64,000 nucleotides of DNA, from the NCBI GenBank assembly GCA_019614645.1, contig JABWDB010000011.1:8071501-8135500 (forward strand), written 5' to 3'. The notes below the pieces were generated by a model, which saw only the letters and a list, made by a program, of their open reading frames with translations, was not told where the DNA came from and searched no databases. Source of the DNA: Stratiolaelaps scimitus. Its lineage: Eukaryota > Arthropoda > Arachnida > Mesostigmata > Laelapidae. A program made the translations under genes and the position numbers. This document shows, piece after piece, positions 44,423-55,742 of this stretch (the first letter of the stretch is position 1; every line of letters begins with the position of its first letter).

Positions 44423-46019
44423 ATGGGGAGGATAGAGTCAGCACCAAAAACTACTCCTACAGGTACTCGGTGTAAGGGAGTTAAGCTCGCTGGCGTTCAG
44501 AATGCCACGAGAGCTACATCGGCGAAAGCTAATAAGCAGGTCTTTGTCGGTGCTGGTTCCTCGTCGGTTGTAACTGGGCTATTAGCATCGAGGGCTGCTA
44601 CAGCTGATGGAGTGTCGATAGCTGTGGAGAGAGTGAGTGGAGCTCCGGTAGACTCCGTGCCGGACTGCATCAACATCGACGGTGATCTAGAACAGATGCA
44701 CGCGGAGAAAGTGCACCCTGTACAGGTGGGGAACAGCGACCAACCCGCTCAAGGCTGGAGCAAGGTAGAAAATAAAAACACTACAAAGAGAGTCGACAAG
44801 ATGATGGTTAAAATAGCGGCCATCAGGGATAGTGCGAATAGAAACGCGAAAGGCGTATTCCGCGTTGTGATAGAACGGAGAGTGGAAGTAAAAGAGCAAG
44901 ATGGTACACACTTCTCAAGTGAGCCTTTCGAGGGAAAATTGTTAGCCCTGTGTGGTGAATTATTCAGAATGTTCCCAGGAACGAGGCCGGAGTCTAGATT
45001 TGGTATGATCCATGTGTGGACGGACACTGTTGACGAGGCAAGAAAAGTAATGCAACTATCTCCACTGCTGGAGACCCCAGTGATGTGCAAATGTCGAGAA
45101 CTTGAGCAGAACTGGGCCAGAATTAGTCATGTCGATCGAGGACTTTCCAACAACGATATACTGGAAGCCCTTGCAGACATGGGTGTTGTCGCCGTAAAGA
45201 GGGAGTTGATAAAAAGACGAATTCACGAACGAGCTTCGTGAATTCCCCACCGATAGAGTTCTTCTGCAGTTCAATAAGGTCCCTCCTACCGAGGTATTTT
45301 TGGCCTACAAAAAACATAGAGTTGTATTATATGCTGGGCCACCCACTTCGTGTTTCAAATGTCAGAGGTTAGGTCATACACCTGCCGCCTGTAGAAATGA
45401 AATGGCTTGTAAACGATGCGGGCTATCGGGACACTTGGTGGACACATGTAAAAACTCTGCGAAGTGTGTTAACTGCAGAGGGTCTCATATCTCGTCCTCT
45501 CCATCCTGTCCGCTTCGAGCGTGCGAAATCGAGAAGAGGGAAGCAAGGATGGAAAGTCGTCTTATTCAACAACTGAAATCGCACCATCCAGAGGCAAATA
45601 CTGTCGAAGTAGTCAGCACGCTGTGTATCCTGCGCCCAGATTCCTCAACAGGAGGTTCCGCAGAAGCGCCGCAAGCAATGAAGAAATCTTACGCTGCTGT
45701 TGTGAGAACTGTCATCGTCGGGTCCGAAGAGGGTGCCGAGGTCAAAGTAAACCTACCTGGCACGACCTCGATACCTCTGGCCCCAAAGAAGAAAAAGCCG
45801 CTGAAGAAGGTGGCTAAAATTTCGGGAAGCAAGAGCAGCCACAAGGCTAAGACGGCGTTCACCACCTCACTGAAGCCCGTGTTCAGACTTCTTATTGCAG
45901 TGTGTCCCCGAGCCGCTAGGTGTTTAAAAAGTCTAACTAACGTTTTAGGACCGCTAATGGCAGTGCTAGTCTCAATGAACGCTAAGTCAGTTGGTGCCAA
46001 AACATACTCCTCTATATAA
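44423..46019 (+). pseudogene. LINE A ORF1 (gag-like, three CCHC knuckles)
   Basis: From ATG 44,423 the frame stays open to 45,241. A frameshift there is evident because the next frame reads straight on (EFPTDRVLLQFNKVPPTEV...). The second half holds three zinc knuckles: CFKCQRLGHTPAAC, CKRCGLSGHLVDTC and CVNCRGSHISSSPSC, then a Lys-rich tail and a hydrophobic C-terminal helix. Such ORF1 proteins bind the element's RNA. The stop is two bases before the ATG of ORF2. The upstream open frame to 44,348 has no ATG. Confidence 0.8.
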
Positions 46020-46021
46020 TT

Positions 46022-48993
46022 ATGGATACATTTACCATAAATCCCCCCAATTATAATAATATCAGTGATTGCCAGACCTGGTGCGGTGTGCCGGAGTTTT
46101 CAGTTACAGGTTTTGTTGGTTCAAGAACCCCAGTGTATAGTCATTTCACTGCACTTCATTTGAATGCTGGTACTGGAGGGCTCAAGAAATCGGGAAAACT
46201 CGAGACACTTGCAGACCTCCTGGAGGGGGAGGGATCTGACTTGGTGGTAGTCAGTGAGACGTGGTTAAAAACGGCTGACTTCGACGGTTTTGGCATCTCG
46301 GACTTCACTTTTTTCGGGTCGGGGCGCGAAATGGCCAAACAGGGAGGTGGAGTTGGAATCTTCGTTCGAGCTGGTTGTAGTGTTCTAGAGACTTCGGCAA
46401 AGAGCAGTGATGATGGCAACGTTCAGGTCATTCGGGTGCACATTAGGAAATCTGGATTTGAGGGTTACCTCATTGGTTTCTATTCCAGTTATTTCGCACA
46501 CAGGGATACTCTACTTAACTTGTTAGACGATATTCTTCCTGCAGGAGGATCCTTGCCGTGCATAGTTATGGGAGACTCGAATATAAACTTACTGGTTAGT
46601 TCACTCAGTGAGAATCATTCGTTGTTTTTTACCTCTAGAGGCCTTCGTCATGTCATCGATAATGTAACGCGGCCCGCTTCTGGCACGTGCCTCGATCATA
46701 TTGCTGTTGGCAACTGTGATGAGTTTTTGGTGATCTCACCTGTGGTCTGGTGCACTCCTCTCTTTTCTGACCATTACCCAGTGTTGCTCTCGTTTGCAGG
46801 TAGACGCTCTCATTGTCCAAGAGAATCCGGCACTCCTAATTTGGTCAGGAAACACAGCCCCGAGGAAGTCTCAAACTTCTTGGATCGCATGCCGCGCTTA
46901 TCATGGCTCAAGGTTGTCGATGCAAACGATGCTGACGCCAGTTTTGAAGCGTTCAGCAGCATACTCCATAAGGTGTATGAGGAGTCCTTCACAACTCTTG
47001 TGTCTGACGCGCCTCGAAAACAAAAGAAGTTTCGTTTCTCGGTTTCGCTTCGCCGCCTCAGGCAGAATGTCAAGAAACTGTATCGCTGGCATCTGAAAAC
47101 AGCTTCCCAAGAATCAAGGACTGCTTACTGCCGTAGTCGACTCAGATATATGCGAGAACTCAGGCGCGCGAGGACCTCGTTTTATGAGAACCAGTTTCTT
47201 CATCTTCGGGGCAAGAGCGGGCAGCTATGGAACTTCATCAATAGCTCTTGTGGCAGAGGCTGTGGTAGGGTGGAACTCCCGGATTCTCTCGAGAGCAGTG
47301 CAGGCCCGCTTTCCTCTCCACAAGCCATTGCTGATGAGTTAAATCATCACTTTGCGACTGTCAGCTCGAGAACGGTCTCCGCTCTCCACCTGGATGAGGA
47401 CATTCGGCCCGAACTGCAATCTATTTTGCAAGCTTTAGAACCCACATTTGAATTCCCCGGGGTTGACGTTCCAGAGGTTCAGAGGGCGTTGATTTCAACG
47501 AAAGCATATTGGAGTGTCGGGGCAGTGGGTGTGCCTAATAAGCTGATTAGGTTGGCTGCGTCAACCTTAGCATTGCCACTGGCTCACGTCATCAATGTCT
47601 CGATGAGATCAGGCTGCTTTCCCCGCAGGCTGAAAGATGCCAGGATTGTCCCTCTTTTTAAAAATAAGGGCGATCGCAGGCTACCTTCAAATTATCGGCC
47701 GATTTCGCTTGTCGACTATCTGTCCAAAGTTCTGGAAAAAATAGTCTTGTCTAGGTTGGCGGATCACCTCACTTCCATAAGCTTTTTCTCAGCATGCCAG
47801 TTCGGCTTCCGCAGGTCACGCTTCACAGAACTAGCGCTAGGTCACCTTTGGCAGGAGATCACGGACGCCATCGAGGACAATCAATTATGTCTGGGTGTCT
47901 TCCTTGACGTCTCTGCCGCTTTCAATTGCGTACACCACTCGTTTTTTCTTCAGATGTTGGAACATTTAGGATGTAAGCGGACTGTTGTCGCTTGGTTCCG
48001 GTCGTACCTCTTGGAGAGAAGACAGAGGGTGAAAGTCGGCAAAGTGGAGTCTACCTGGAGGGTAGTTGACATAGGGACACCCCAAGGCTCAATTCTAGGG
48101 CCGTACATGTTTATCATCCTAATCAATTTTATCTTACTGAAGATTTCATCTGGCAACTTCTGTAAGACTATAGCCTATGCTGATGATACATCGCTCCCAT
48201 TCCGGATTTCCCCCTCGACGATCCAGGCGGACATTGAACTATCTATGTCAAAAGTTGAAGAGGTCATACGCCTTTTTGAGAGGTTTGGGCTTGCTATAAA
48301 TGCAAGTAAAACTGGTATCACTCTCTTTCGAGCACCGCAGAGGTCAATCCAGATCCAGTCTGTGCAACCAGAAATCCAGTCTGTGGTTTATCGGTCCCCA
48401 CGGCACACAACGTCAAGTGTTTAGGCCTGACGATCCAGGACAGTCTGAGATGGCACGACCATTTCACTGGACTTGCCCCAAAATATTATGCTGTTATAGC
48501 ATCACTTCGCCGTCGTAGCCCAGCGCCGGGGTGCCCGTCGCTGGGCTACTTCTAATCTACAAAATGCTCCTAATTCCATTGCTATGCTACGGTATCACAA
48601 TCTGGGGTGGCGGCTTCAGAGATACGCTTCGCCGGAGTGAAATCATTCAGAATAACGCTCTGAGAGCTGTGTTCGGCCGCCGTCGTCGGGACTCTGTTGC
48701 CGATGTGTTTCAACAGTTTGACCTGACCCTTTCAGACTGCTCTCCTTGCATTCAAAACATGCAGTGGTAAGATACCAGCCGACATTTCCTTCCCTATCAC
48801 GATGGTGAGGAAGCGTTCGACCCGTCGCCTAACCACCTTTGAGGTGCTATTTACTGTTAAAGAGTCCAGCCGCCAAGCTCTGGCTTACCGTCTACCGGTC
48901 GTCTGGGGCTCGCTCCTTCGCGAGCTTCGTTCCCTCACTTTAGCTAAAAAGTTTGCAAGTGAAGCAAAAAAGTTTCTTGCGGGGAGGGTTTAA
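46022..48993 (+). pseudogene. LINE A ORF2 (APE endonuclease, reverse transcriptase)
   Basis: Open from ATG 46,022 to 48,424 (800 codons). The N-terminus is an APE endonuclease (VVVSETWL, GGGVGIFV, VMGDSNIN, FSDHYPV). The RT begins near residue 530: ARIVPLFKNKGD, NYRPISL, QFGFR, FLDVSAAFN, TPQGSILGP and the catalytic YADD at about 48,175-48,186. After ~48,390 the frame shifts at least three times; pieces at 48,531-48,770 (LLIYKMLLIPLLCYGITIWGGG) and 48,802-48,993 complete the C-terminus. No RNase H was seen. The RT core is complete, but the C-terminal damage makes the protein truncated. Confidence 0.85.
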
Positions 48994-49254
48994 AATGTGA
49001 ATATAATTACAATTGTATATTTCTGATTATCCTGGTTACGATATGTCTCAGACTATCCTGACCACGTTGTAAGTCAGATTGTCCTGACAGTTTTATAATT
49101 CAGATTATTCTGACCTTGTTTTATATACACCTTTTATTTAAATTTTTTTTTTTTACTTAAGCATTGTGTAACTGCAGTTTCGAAAATAAACCACTAATGA
49201 AATGAACTTCAATTATTGGGTCAACCTAATATATTGTAGCTTCTCGTGTCCTCT

Positions 49255-49550
49255 ATACAAGGGCAACAATCGTACTATGATGATACCATTAATAATGCTA
49301 ACAGCAATATGAAGTCATTGATAGTCATTAACGAGAAGGTGCCAAATGTGATATCAGATGTGCACGTTTAGGTGTGTGTTACCCTCTTTTAATGAATCCG
49401 AAAAAAGGTGTTTGATTGCATAGTAGGGGCAGTGTCGCGCCTTTATAGCGACGCTCAGCCAAGCGAGCAGACGATCGAAACCTATCCGCCGTCGAGAGCG
49501 CATTATAGCGCGAGCATTCTCGTATATTTGCCAGCTGTGTATGAAGGAAC
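49255..49550 (+). repeat. Duplicated flank shared with 8.6 kb
   Basis: Close copy of 8,640-8,800 (GGGCAACAATCGTACTATGA..), left of the RLE LINE relic and receptor, as at 9.45 kb. Confidence 0.75.
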
Positions 49551-49965
49551 AATATCCCTGGGACGGCAAGCTGGTTGACAATCATTGTGCATCCACCCTC
49601 GGTTACGCGGTACCTCGTGCGGACCGGGCCAAGCTACGGAAGTACGCATCCCTCGAGGCAACTCCTCTCTTTCCGCCTCTTGCCTTCGAAACTTTCGGCG
49701 GCCACGGCCCCCTCACTGCTAATTTTCTCGAAGGAGTCTACCACAAGCTGATCCCCGCCATCAAGGACACGCGCACACGATCCTACCTTATGCAGCGCAT
49801 TTTCCTCGCTAAGCAGAGAGGCAATGATGGACCATGACGGTCTCAGCCTGACACACTGTCCCCAACTGCTACAACTAATAATTGTATATTATTAGTTGTA
49901 GCCCCCCCCCCCCCACCCCCATAATCCCTAGAAATTCCGACCTATTGTAACGTTTAATATATTAT
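49551..49965 (+). mobile_element. RLE LINE 3' relic
   Basis: An open frame of about 95 codons carries the ORF2 C-terminus (AKLRKYASLEATPLFPP, GGHGPLTANFLEGVYHKL), then runs into a different tail (CCATGACGGTCTCAGCCTG..) also seen at the ends of LINE C relics, and a poly-C run with ATAATCCCTAGAAATTCC. Confidence 0.8.
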
Positions 49966-50314
49966 AATAAATTTATAATAATATTGTATATTTTAAGACG
50001 CATAATCATAATCAATATCTGGCATAGAATTAAAGAATAATTGCATGTATAAAAGCAATGGTCATACATTCGCGCCGACATTCAATTATATAAATATTGA
50101 ACTCTATTGTCCGCACGTAAGAATTCCCTTCTCGCTTTAAGAGAACGTCACCGATAATCAATGCTTTTAGACGTTTATACAAGGGAGTTCGATTTCCGTT
50201 TAATGGAACTCAACTCGGTAGCTGTGTACCTCTACAGCATTATGTCTTGAGGCGCTGGCGCCAATCGTAGATTCAGTGTCGAACAGTTTCAATTCATCCT
50301 CCAGAGAAATTAGC
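49966..50314 (+). promoter_or_regulatory. Receptor promoter block, TATA box altered
   Basis: The block reads CTATTGTCCGCACGTAAGAATTCCC: the TATAAG of other units is ACGTAAG. Otherwise the leader follows the common pattern. Confidence 0.5.
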
Positions 50315-51391
50315 ATGCAGAATTGGCGTTCCCCACTGTCACCTGTATTGCACAGGTTGAATTTGGTACGGCGAATATTCTGGTGTGCCGGTGTGTCGTT
50401 CGATGACTCCATCAACATCAACAGGTACCTCGTTCTGATCGTGTTATGTGGCCACATCCTCTCTTTATTATACTGTGGCTACTTTGTCGTCGTAACGTTT
50501 GAGTTTGTCGCTCGACACGGCTACCAGCACTATTTGCACAGCATTTCATTTTTCATTGATATTCTTGCGACGAGCTACATGTACGTGTGGGTCCTGAGAC
50601 ATAATCGCCAAGTATCGCTTCGGATTCGGTGGTGTGTCTCGGATCAGCTATGGACCCTATTTATAGTGCCAATATTCCTTCGACAGACCTATGATAATAT
50701 ACGAACGATTGAGACCTATGAAAATCCGTTATACCGCTCGTATGGACTTTCTATACCGGTGTTTCTCGAAGCTTCTTATCTCTGTACGGCGCAAATCCTT
50801 GGAATGGCCCTCAAGCTTCTGATTAGTGGTTTACTGTTATCCGTCCAACGTGACCTTGCAAAAATCGTCGACAATGATGACATTACAAATGAGGCCCGTT
50901 GCGAAATGGCTAATGTCTACCTGGTCGATGCTGACAAGATGCTCTCACCCGTTCTCCGAGTGGTGCACGCTAACTATGCCCTATGGATCATAGCACAGTT
51001 TGCAGGCGAACTACCCGCATCCTCGTGTAACCTCGAAGCATTGGTGTTCGTACTGTGCTGCTCGATTTCCTCGACTGGCCTAATCTTTCTCATCGACTAC
51101 CGGGGAGCCGGCATAGACGAACAGATGAAACGTCTCCGATGTCGGGTCCGCAAACAGCATCTTCGGTCAATGGCAGCGCTCATTGAGGCCAAGACCTGTA
51201 TACCTGGCAGTCTCGTATTGCTCCGCAGCAGCTCGTTGGGTGTTACTTTTTTCGGAGGCAATATCTTCACCGGCAGGAACGTCGTAGCATTTCTGAGCTT
51301 CTGTTGGAGCACTGGATTTGTGCTCTACCAGCTGGTGTTGCAGCACGCGAGCAACAATTGGAAGAAGTACTGCGAGAATAATTTTACCTAA
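50315..51391 (+). CDS. Gustatory-receptor-like 7TM chemoreceptor (main subfamily)
   Basis: Intact gene, 358 residues from ATG 50,315 (MQNWRSPLSP). The frame is open 13 codons upstream without a further ATG. It has a small repeat in the first loop (SININR, others SINR). Features shared only with the 33.1 kb minus-strand gene are LPASSCNLEAL, FFGGNIFTGRN and AFLSFC. All seven membrane segments and the YQLVLQHASNNW end are present. Predicted chemoreceptor, ligand unknown. Confidence 0.75.
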   Translation: MQNWRSPLSPVLHRLNLVRRIFWCAGVSFDDSININRYLVLIVLCGHILSLLYCGYFVVVTFEFVARHGYQHYLHSISFFIDILATSYMYVWVLRHNRQVSLRIRWCVSDQLWTLFIVPIFLRQTYDNIRTIETYENPLYRSYGLSIPVFLEASYLCTAQILGMALKLLISGLLLSVQRDLAKIVDNDDITNEARCEMANVYLVDADKMLSPVLRVVHANYALWIIAQFAGELPASSCNLEALVFVLCCSISSTGLIFLIDYRGAGIDEQMKRLRCRVRKQHLRSMAALIEAKTCIPGSLVLLRSSSLGVTFFGGNIFTGRNVVAFLSFCWSTGFVLYQLVLQHASNNWKKYCENNFT

Positions 51392-51600
51392 TAAATGCTG
51401 GGTGTTGGTTAAATTCGGAGTTCTCTCAAGTCATAGACGTGTATTCGGGACTAGGGACTTTGTCGAAAACCTGGACGGAACTCCATCTCTTTCTTCAAGT
51501 TTCAAGGATGTTATCTTAAGTACCCTCCCAGGAGGTGGCATTATCTGCGACGCGTGCTAAGGGACTTGCATTGTCGTCGAGTAACTACGCTCGGCGCTGT
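51392..51600 (+). repeat. Receptor 3' flank
   Basis: Close to the 3' flank of the 33.1 kb (-) gene; the match stops near 51,570 where a mariner relic begins. Confidence 0.75.
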
Positions 51601-51609
51601 CGATCCCCA

Positions 51610-52260
51610 CTCCATTTGTTCATCAATCTCTTCAATGTTCGTCAATTTCTTCAAGAAGTCGAGATATCGGGGAACACTGACTTTTTCGTCCGAATCTATC
51701 TGGCACTACCACAGACATGGCCGCTTCACCTTGTCGGAGCCACTGTTTTGCTTGGTCCTTCTCAGGAGGTCTATGCAGGCTAACCCAGGTCTCATATATC
51801 GACACCGTATGTTCTAAGCGCCTGGTTTGTTGCGTATAAGTCTTGAATGTCGAACACTCCACACGCATTTTCATCTGGACAGCACGCAGTGTGTGGGGAA
51901 CCCATTTTGCATTGATTTTCTTCATCTTCAGTATATTAGTGATAATTCTATGACACGTCACCTGAGGAATCCCAGTTTCAGCCGAAAAAGACCTCATGGA
52001 CCAAGCTCTAGTTTGCTCAAAAGCTGCCTTGATTCTGTCAATCCGTTCGTCCCTTGTCGCACCTGATTTCTGTCTCCCGACTCGGTGGTTATCGGTGTCC
52101 AAATTTTCCTTCTCGCACCCTTCTCGCTGGCATAAGGCAGACTTGCCGTACGCGGTCACTAATTGTCGATGGATTTCAGCTGGAGGTTGTCCTTTTAGAA
52201 ACAAAAACGTGATGATTTCCCGTTGATTTTTGGGGGAATTTACACTTTTTGCTGCAGTGT
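51610..52260 (-). mobile_element. Mariner-family transposase relic, N-terminal half
   Basis: The minus strand encodes the DNA-binding half (QREIITFLFLKGQPPAEIH, AAFEQTRAWSMRSFSAETG, TCHRIITNIL) and, after a small change, IYETWVSLHRPPEKDQ, where the first catalytic Asp (usual DETW) is Tyr-Glu. The C-terminal half with the other two Asp residues is missing. A different family member from the copy at 36 kb, or strongly diverged. Confidence 0.8.
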
Positions 52261-52296
52261 CCTTCCTTCTGATCGTATCGAAACCGCTCAATGTTT

Positions 52297-54180
52297 GAAA
52301 GGACGTTCAAGGGCACAACTGCTGCCCAAGTTATGTGAATACATTTATCCGGAGTTGACGTTTGGTCATCTCGTAAGAAGGTGGTCCTGGCGAGTTTACT
52401 ACTTGGAGGTCAGGAGAGCCGCGCATTCCGGTAATGCTCTCGCTTTTGTGAGTAGCCGGAAGCTTCCCGGCCGGGGATATGTGTGTTGACTTTGAGAAAA
52501 TCCACCTGTTGTGTCTGCGATGCAAGCGAATGTTGAGTGTGTTTCACGATCTTCTTTCTCCTCTGGGGCAAACCCTCCCGCCTAGCCGCAACGGGTGGGT
52601 TCTGGGCATTTTCCCTTCGGACCAGCTCTGCTAGCCGCGCCCGTTCTAGTCTATGCTTCTCCCGGAGGATCCTTTCGGCTAGTGCGTTCCCACTATCCCA
52701 CTTGTCTCTGGCTTGGCACATGTAGAAAATGAACCCTCGGATCCCGTCTCGTATGACCCTTGGCAGTTCGGTGTCCGCAACCTCCTGCCGTACTTGCTCC
52801 ATGGCTTTACATACTGCCAGTGCGTGAAGGGGATCGTTCTCCTGAAGGTCCTCTTGATGTACGCGCGAGACGTCGGGGCCGAGACCCAGACCGGGGCGCC
52901 GAGCAGCATGATCGATTCAGCGACCGACAGCAGCAGGCGCCTTTTGCTTTCTCGCGGGCCGTGGATGTTCGGCGAGATCCGGGCAAGGCCGGAGGCAGCT
53001 TTTGAGGCCTTCGCTGCCGCTACTCTGACGTGCTCGGTGCCCCTCATGGGCTTGGGAAGGTACATCCCAAGGTACCTGGCCGAATCTGCGGGCTTGATCT
53101 CGTCTCCAGCTAGCACGATCTAGATGTTTGGACACCGCTTCGTGCCGATGAAAAGGACAGCCGCGCTCTTCGATGGCGCTAGCTCGAGTCCGTGTTGTTC
53201 CATCCAGAACTGAATCTCTTCAAGTGTCTGGTTCGTGTTCCCCTCTAGCTCTCCGGGAGTCCTTGCTTGCACCGTGACGGCGAGATAGTCCGCGCAGGCG
53301 ATCACGTCTACCCGCGGAGGAAGATGCTTCATCCCCTGGGCGTCGTCGTACCCGATGTTCCAGAGCAGGGGGCCAAGGATTGAGCCTTGTGGAACCCCAG
53401 CTGTCACGCGGAAGTCGAAACCCCCGCAGCTCAGATCTCTGTCCCTGAGGTATCCCAAGATCACCCTGACCAGGTATCGCGGGATGCGCTTTCTCAGCAA
53501 AGTGCTAAGAATGACGGCCCACGGCAGGCTGTTGAATGCGTTGTTCACATCCAGCAGCACTGTCAGGAACAGGTCCCTGGTTCGCACAGGTGACTCCCTA
53601 ATGGTTTCGTGCTTGGACACCACCCTGTGGATAGCCGATAGTACTGTTCTCTTGCGTCTGAACCCGTACTGCTCATCCCGGAGCAATCCGAACTTCTCGG
53701 CGTAGTCACGAAGCCATGCCTCAATAATCAACTCGATACCTTTGGCGAGGGTACCCAGCAGGCAGATCGGCCTGTAGGACCCGTTCCCCTTTGGTATCAA
53801 GACCACCTCCACTTTTTGCCACATCCTAGGGAAGTTTCCCCCCTGCTCCGGTGACAGGCCGGCCAATCTACCCAAGAGGTATAGGCTGCTCGGCCCACCT
53901 GAGTGTAATGCTCAGGGGAAGCCGGTCTAGCTAACGATGGAGCGCCTCTGCCGGGGGGGGGGCTTTGGTGGGGGGCTCGGGCCCTTCTGTCTCTCTCCTT
54001 ACTCTCCTTTAGCTTGATGATCCCCCCCCATCCAGTCTTCGACTTCCGCCCAGGCTGCCCTAATTTCACCATATGCGCCACAAGTTCTCTCACGGGTTTC
54101 TCCGCAACCTCCCTCGAGCTACCTGCTTGGCTGACCTTAGTGAAACTCATCGGGTCACCGTAAGCTCAACGTCGTCCACC
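52297..54180 (-). mobile_element. LINE C (R1-like) relic with RT
   Basis: The minus strand reads, from right to left: an ORF1-like start (54,150-53,800), then the RT (53,875-53,120; GSYRPICLLGTLAKG, FRRKRTVLSAIH, LLDVNNAFNSL, TAGVPQGSILGPLLWN). The C-terminal part follows in another frame (53,116-52,560), and then an endonuclease scrap (52,560-52,300) that should lie upstream of the RT. The catalytic YADD is CADY here, so the second Asp is lost. R1-clade assignment rests on the PQGS-LGPLLWN and following blocks. Confidence 0.8.
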
Positions 54181-54237
54181 TCGGCAGAGTCGCACAGCAC
54201 GCATATGTCCACCTTTATCATCCATCTCTTAACCATG

Positions 54238-54316
54238 TGGAAAGACCTGCATACCTGACAGTCTCGTATTGCTAAGCAGCTGCTCGTTGGGTGTTACGTT
54301 TTTCAAAGGGAATATA
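54238..54316 (+). pseudogene. Receptor gene fragment left of the RLE LINE
   Basis: Reads KTCIPDSLVLLSSCSLGVTFF, the end of the basic loop and start of the last loop of the receptors (shown with gaps: KTCIP, SLVLL, SLGVTFF). The frame contains a small change and stops at the retroelement border. The upstream part of the gene is gone, replaced by LINE C. Confidence 0.85.
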
Positions 54317-54429
54317 TTCGGGTAATAATCTTCTAAGTCTAGTGCTTGCTAACGACGAAGCTCTCGTTGCGTTTTGCTCTCTGAAAGTGTTTTCGTGCAC
54401 CCTGCGCTTCTGTGCTGGGTGGGAGGGTG

Positions 54430-55742
54430 ATGCCTCCAGACGACGTGTCGAGGGTGCCGCCCTTGAAGAGGGCGAGGCCTGGAGCGGCCGATGAGGTCGC
54501 TGTCGTTGGGAGTGACGACGCGAGGGAGACCGCTGCACCGTTCACGGAGCAGCGGACGAAGGACGCCAAGCGTCGCGCGGGCCGTGAGGCGCGCGCACTG
54601 GAAGCCCTCCGGGCAGGCCTCAACGCGAGGTCCCACGGACTATTTAAGGTGACCGTCCGTGGCAGGGCGGTCGGGGCCGGCGGGCCTTCCCGCGCCTTCG
54701 AGCAGGGCCAGATGCTCGCCCTTTTTAAGAGCGCGCATGGGGCTCTCCCGGGTTGCACCCCGGCTGGTGGAGCCGACGGGCTCATCATTTGGGCGCCGAC
54801 CCTTGAGCTCGCCCGCAAGGCGTTGACGCTAACGACCCTCGGAGGCGTCCCGGTGACCGCTCATTGCGCGGCCCTCTCAAGCACCCAGGCCCGCATCACG
54901 AACGTCTGCGCGGCTTTTACCGACGCCGAGATCCTGGCTGAACTCTCACCTCTCGGCGTCACTTCCGCCCGCCGCCTACCCGCCGCGCCCGGCCCGGCTC
55001 GTCGCTCGCCTCGGCCCGTCCTGCTCACCTTCAGCGGGCCGCCTCCTGCCTCGGTGTTCCTCGGCTACCGGTCCCATCCGGTCGTCCTCGAGCCTGACCG
55101 GCCACCACTCTGCTTCAACTGCTGCCGGACGGGCCACATCGCGGCCCGGTGCTCCCTGCCTAGGGCCTGCAGCAACTGCGGTGATGCCGGCCACCTCGCC
55201 GCCTCCTGCGCCCGCCCCGCCCGCTGCGTCAACTGCAACGGCGCCCATCGCTCGGGCTCGCCGTCGTGCCCTCGGACGGCCTACCTCCGCGAGCGTCAGC
55301 GGCTCGTGACTGAGGCCAGGGTCCTCGAACAGGTGAAGGACACCTCACCCCTAGCGTCCATTATGCCCATCGAGGCCCCGGTGTCGACCCAGGCGCCAGC
55401 CCGCTCGTACGCTGCGGCGGTCGGGGTATTGTGGTCCCCTCCGACGGTGCTCAGGTCCCCATGGTCCTGCTGCCGAACCCGAGGCCGATCCCCGCCCCGT
55501 CCCGTCGCCCCGCCCCTCGTCGGCCTGCTCCTCGTCGGCCTGCCCCTTGTCGGCTTGCCCCCCGTCGATCTGCCCCCCGTCGACCTGCCCGCGCGGAGTC
55601 TCGGCGCCCCACGGCCGCGCCAGCGGTGCCAGGCATCGTCGCAGCCTTGAGGTCCCTCGCTGAAGTCTTGGCCCCTCTCCTCCAACTTCAGCGTCAGCTC
55701 GCCCCCCTCCTAGCCGCTCTCAATCTCCCCCGTTCTACATGA
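54430..55742 (+). pseudogene. RLE LINE ORF1 (gag-like, three CCHC knuckles)
   Basis: Starts at ATG 54,430 (MPPDDVSRVPP). It contains an Ala/Arg-rich first half and three knuckles: CFNCCRTGHIAARC, CSNCGDAGHLAASC and CVNCNGAHRSGSPSC. After ARSYAAAV (about 55,410-55,430) the ORF is frameshifted: the current frame ends at 55,650, while another frame carries on with Pro/Arg repeats and a hydrophobic helix (SLAEVLAPLLQLQ) to a stop at 55,742. That matches the C-terminal order of LINE A ORF1 (SYAAVV.., then SLTNVLGPLMAVL). The longer frame ends in ATGA, overlapping the ORF2 start codon. An RNA-binding role is expected. Confidence 0.75.

Larger units (their letters stand above)
44260..49200 (+). mobile_element. 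LINE A: Jockey/CR1-like retrotransposon
   Basis: A long non-LTR element with ORF1 (44,423-46,019), ORF2 (46,022 to about 48,993) and a 3' end with a T-rich stretch and GCATTGTGTAACTGCAGTTT..AATAAACCACTAA. The left border is uncertain. ORF1 carries one frameshift and ORF2 at least three near its end, so the copy is no longer active. Confidence 0.85.
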
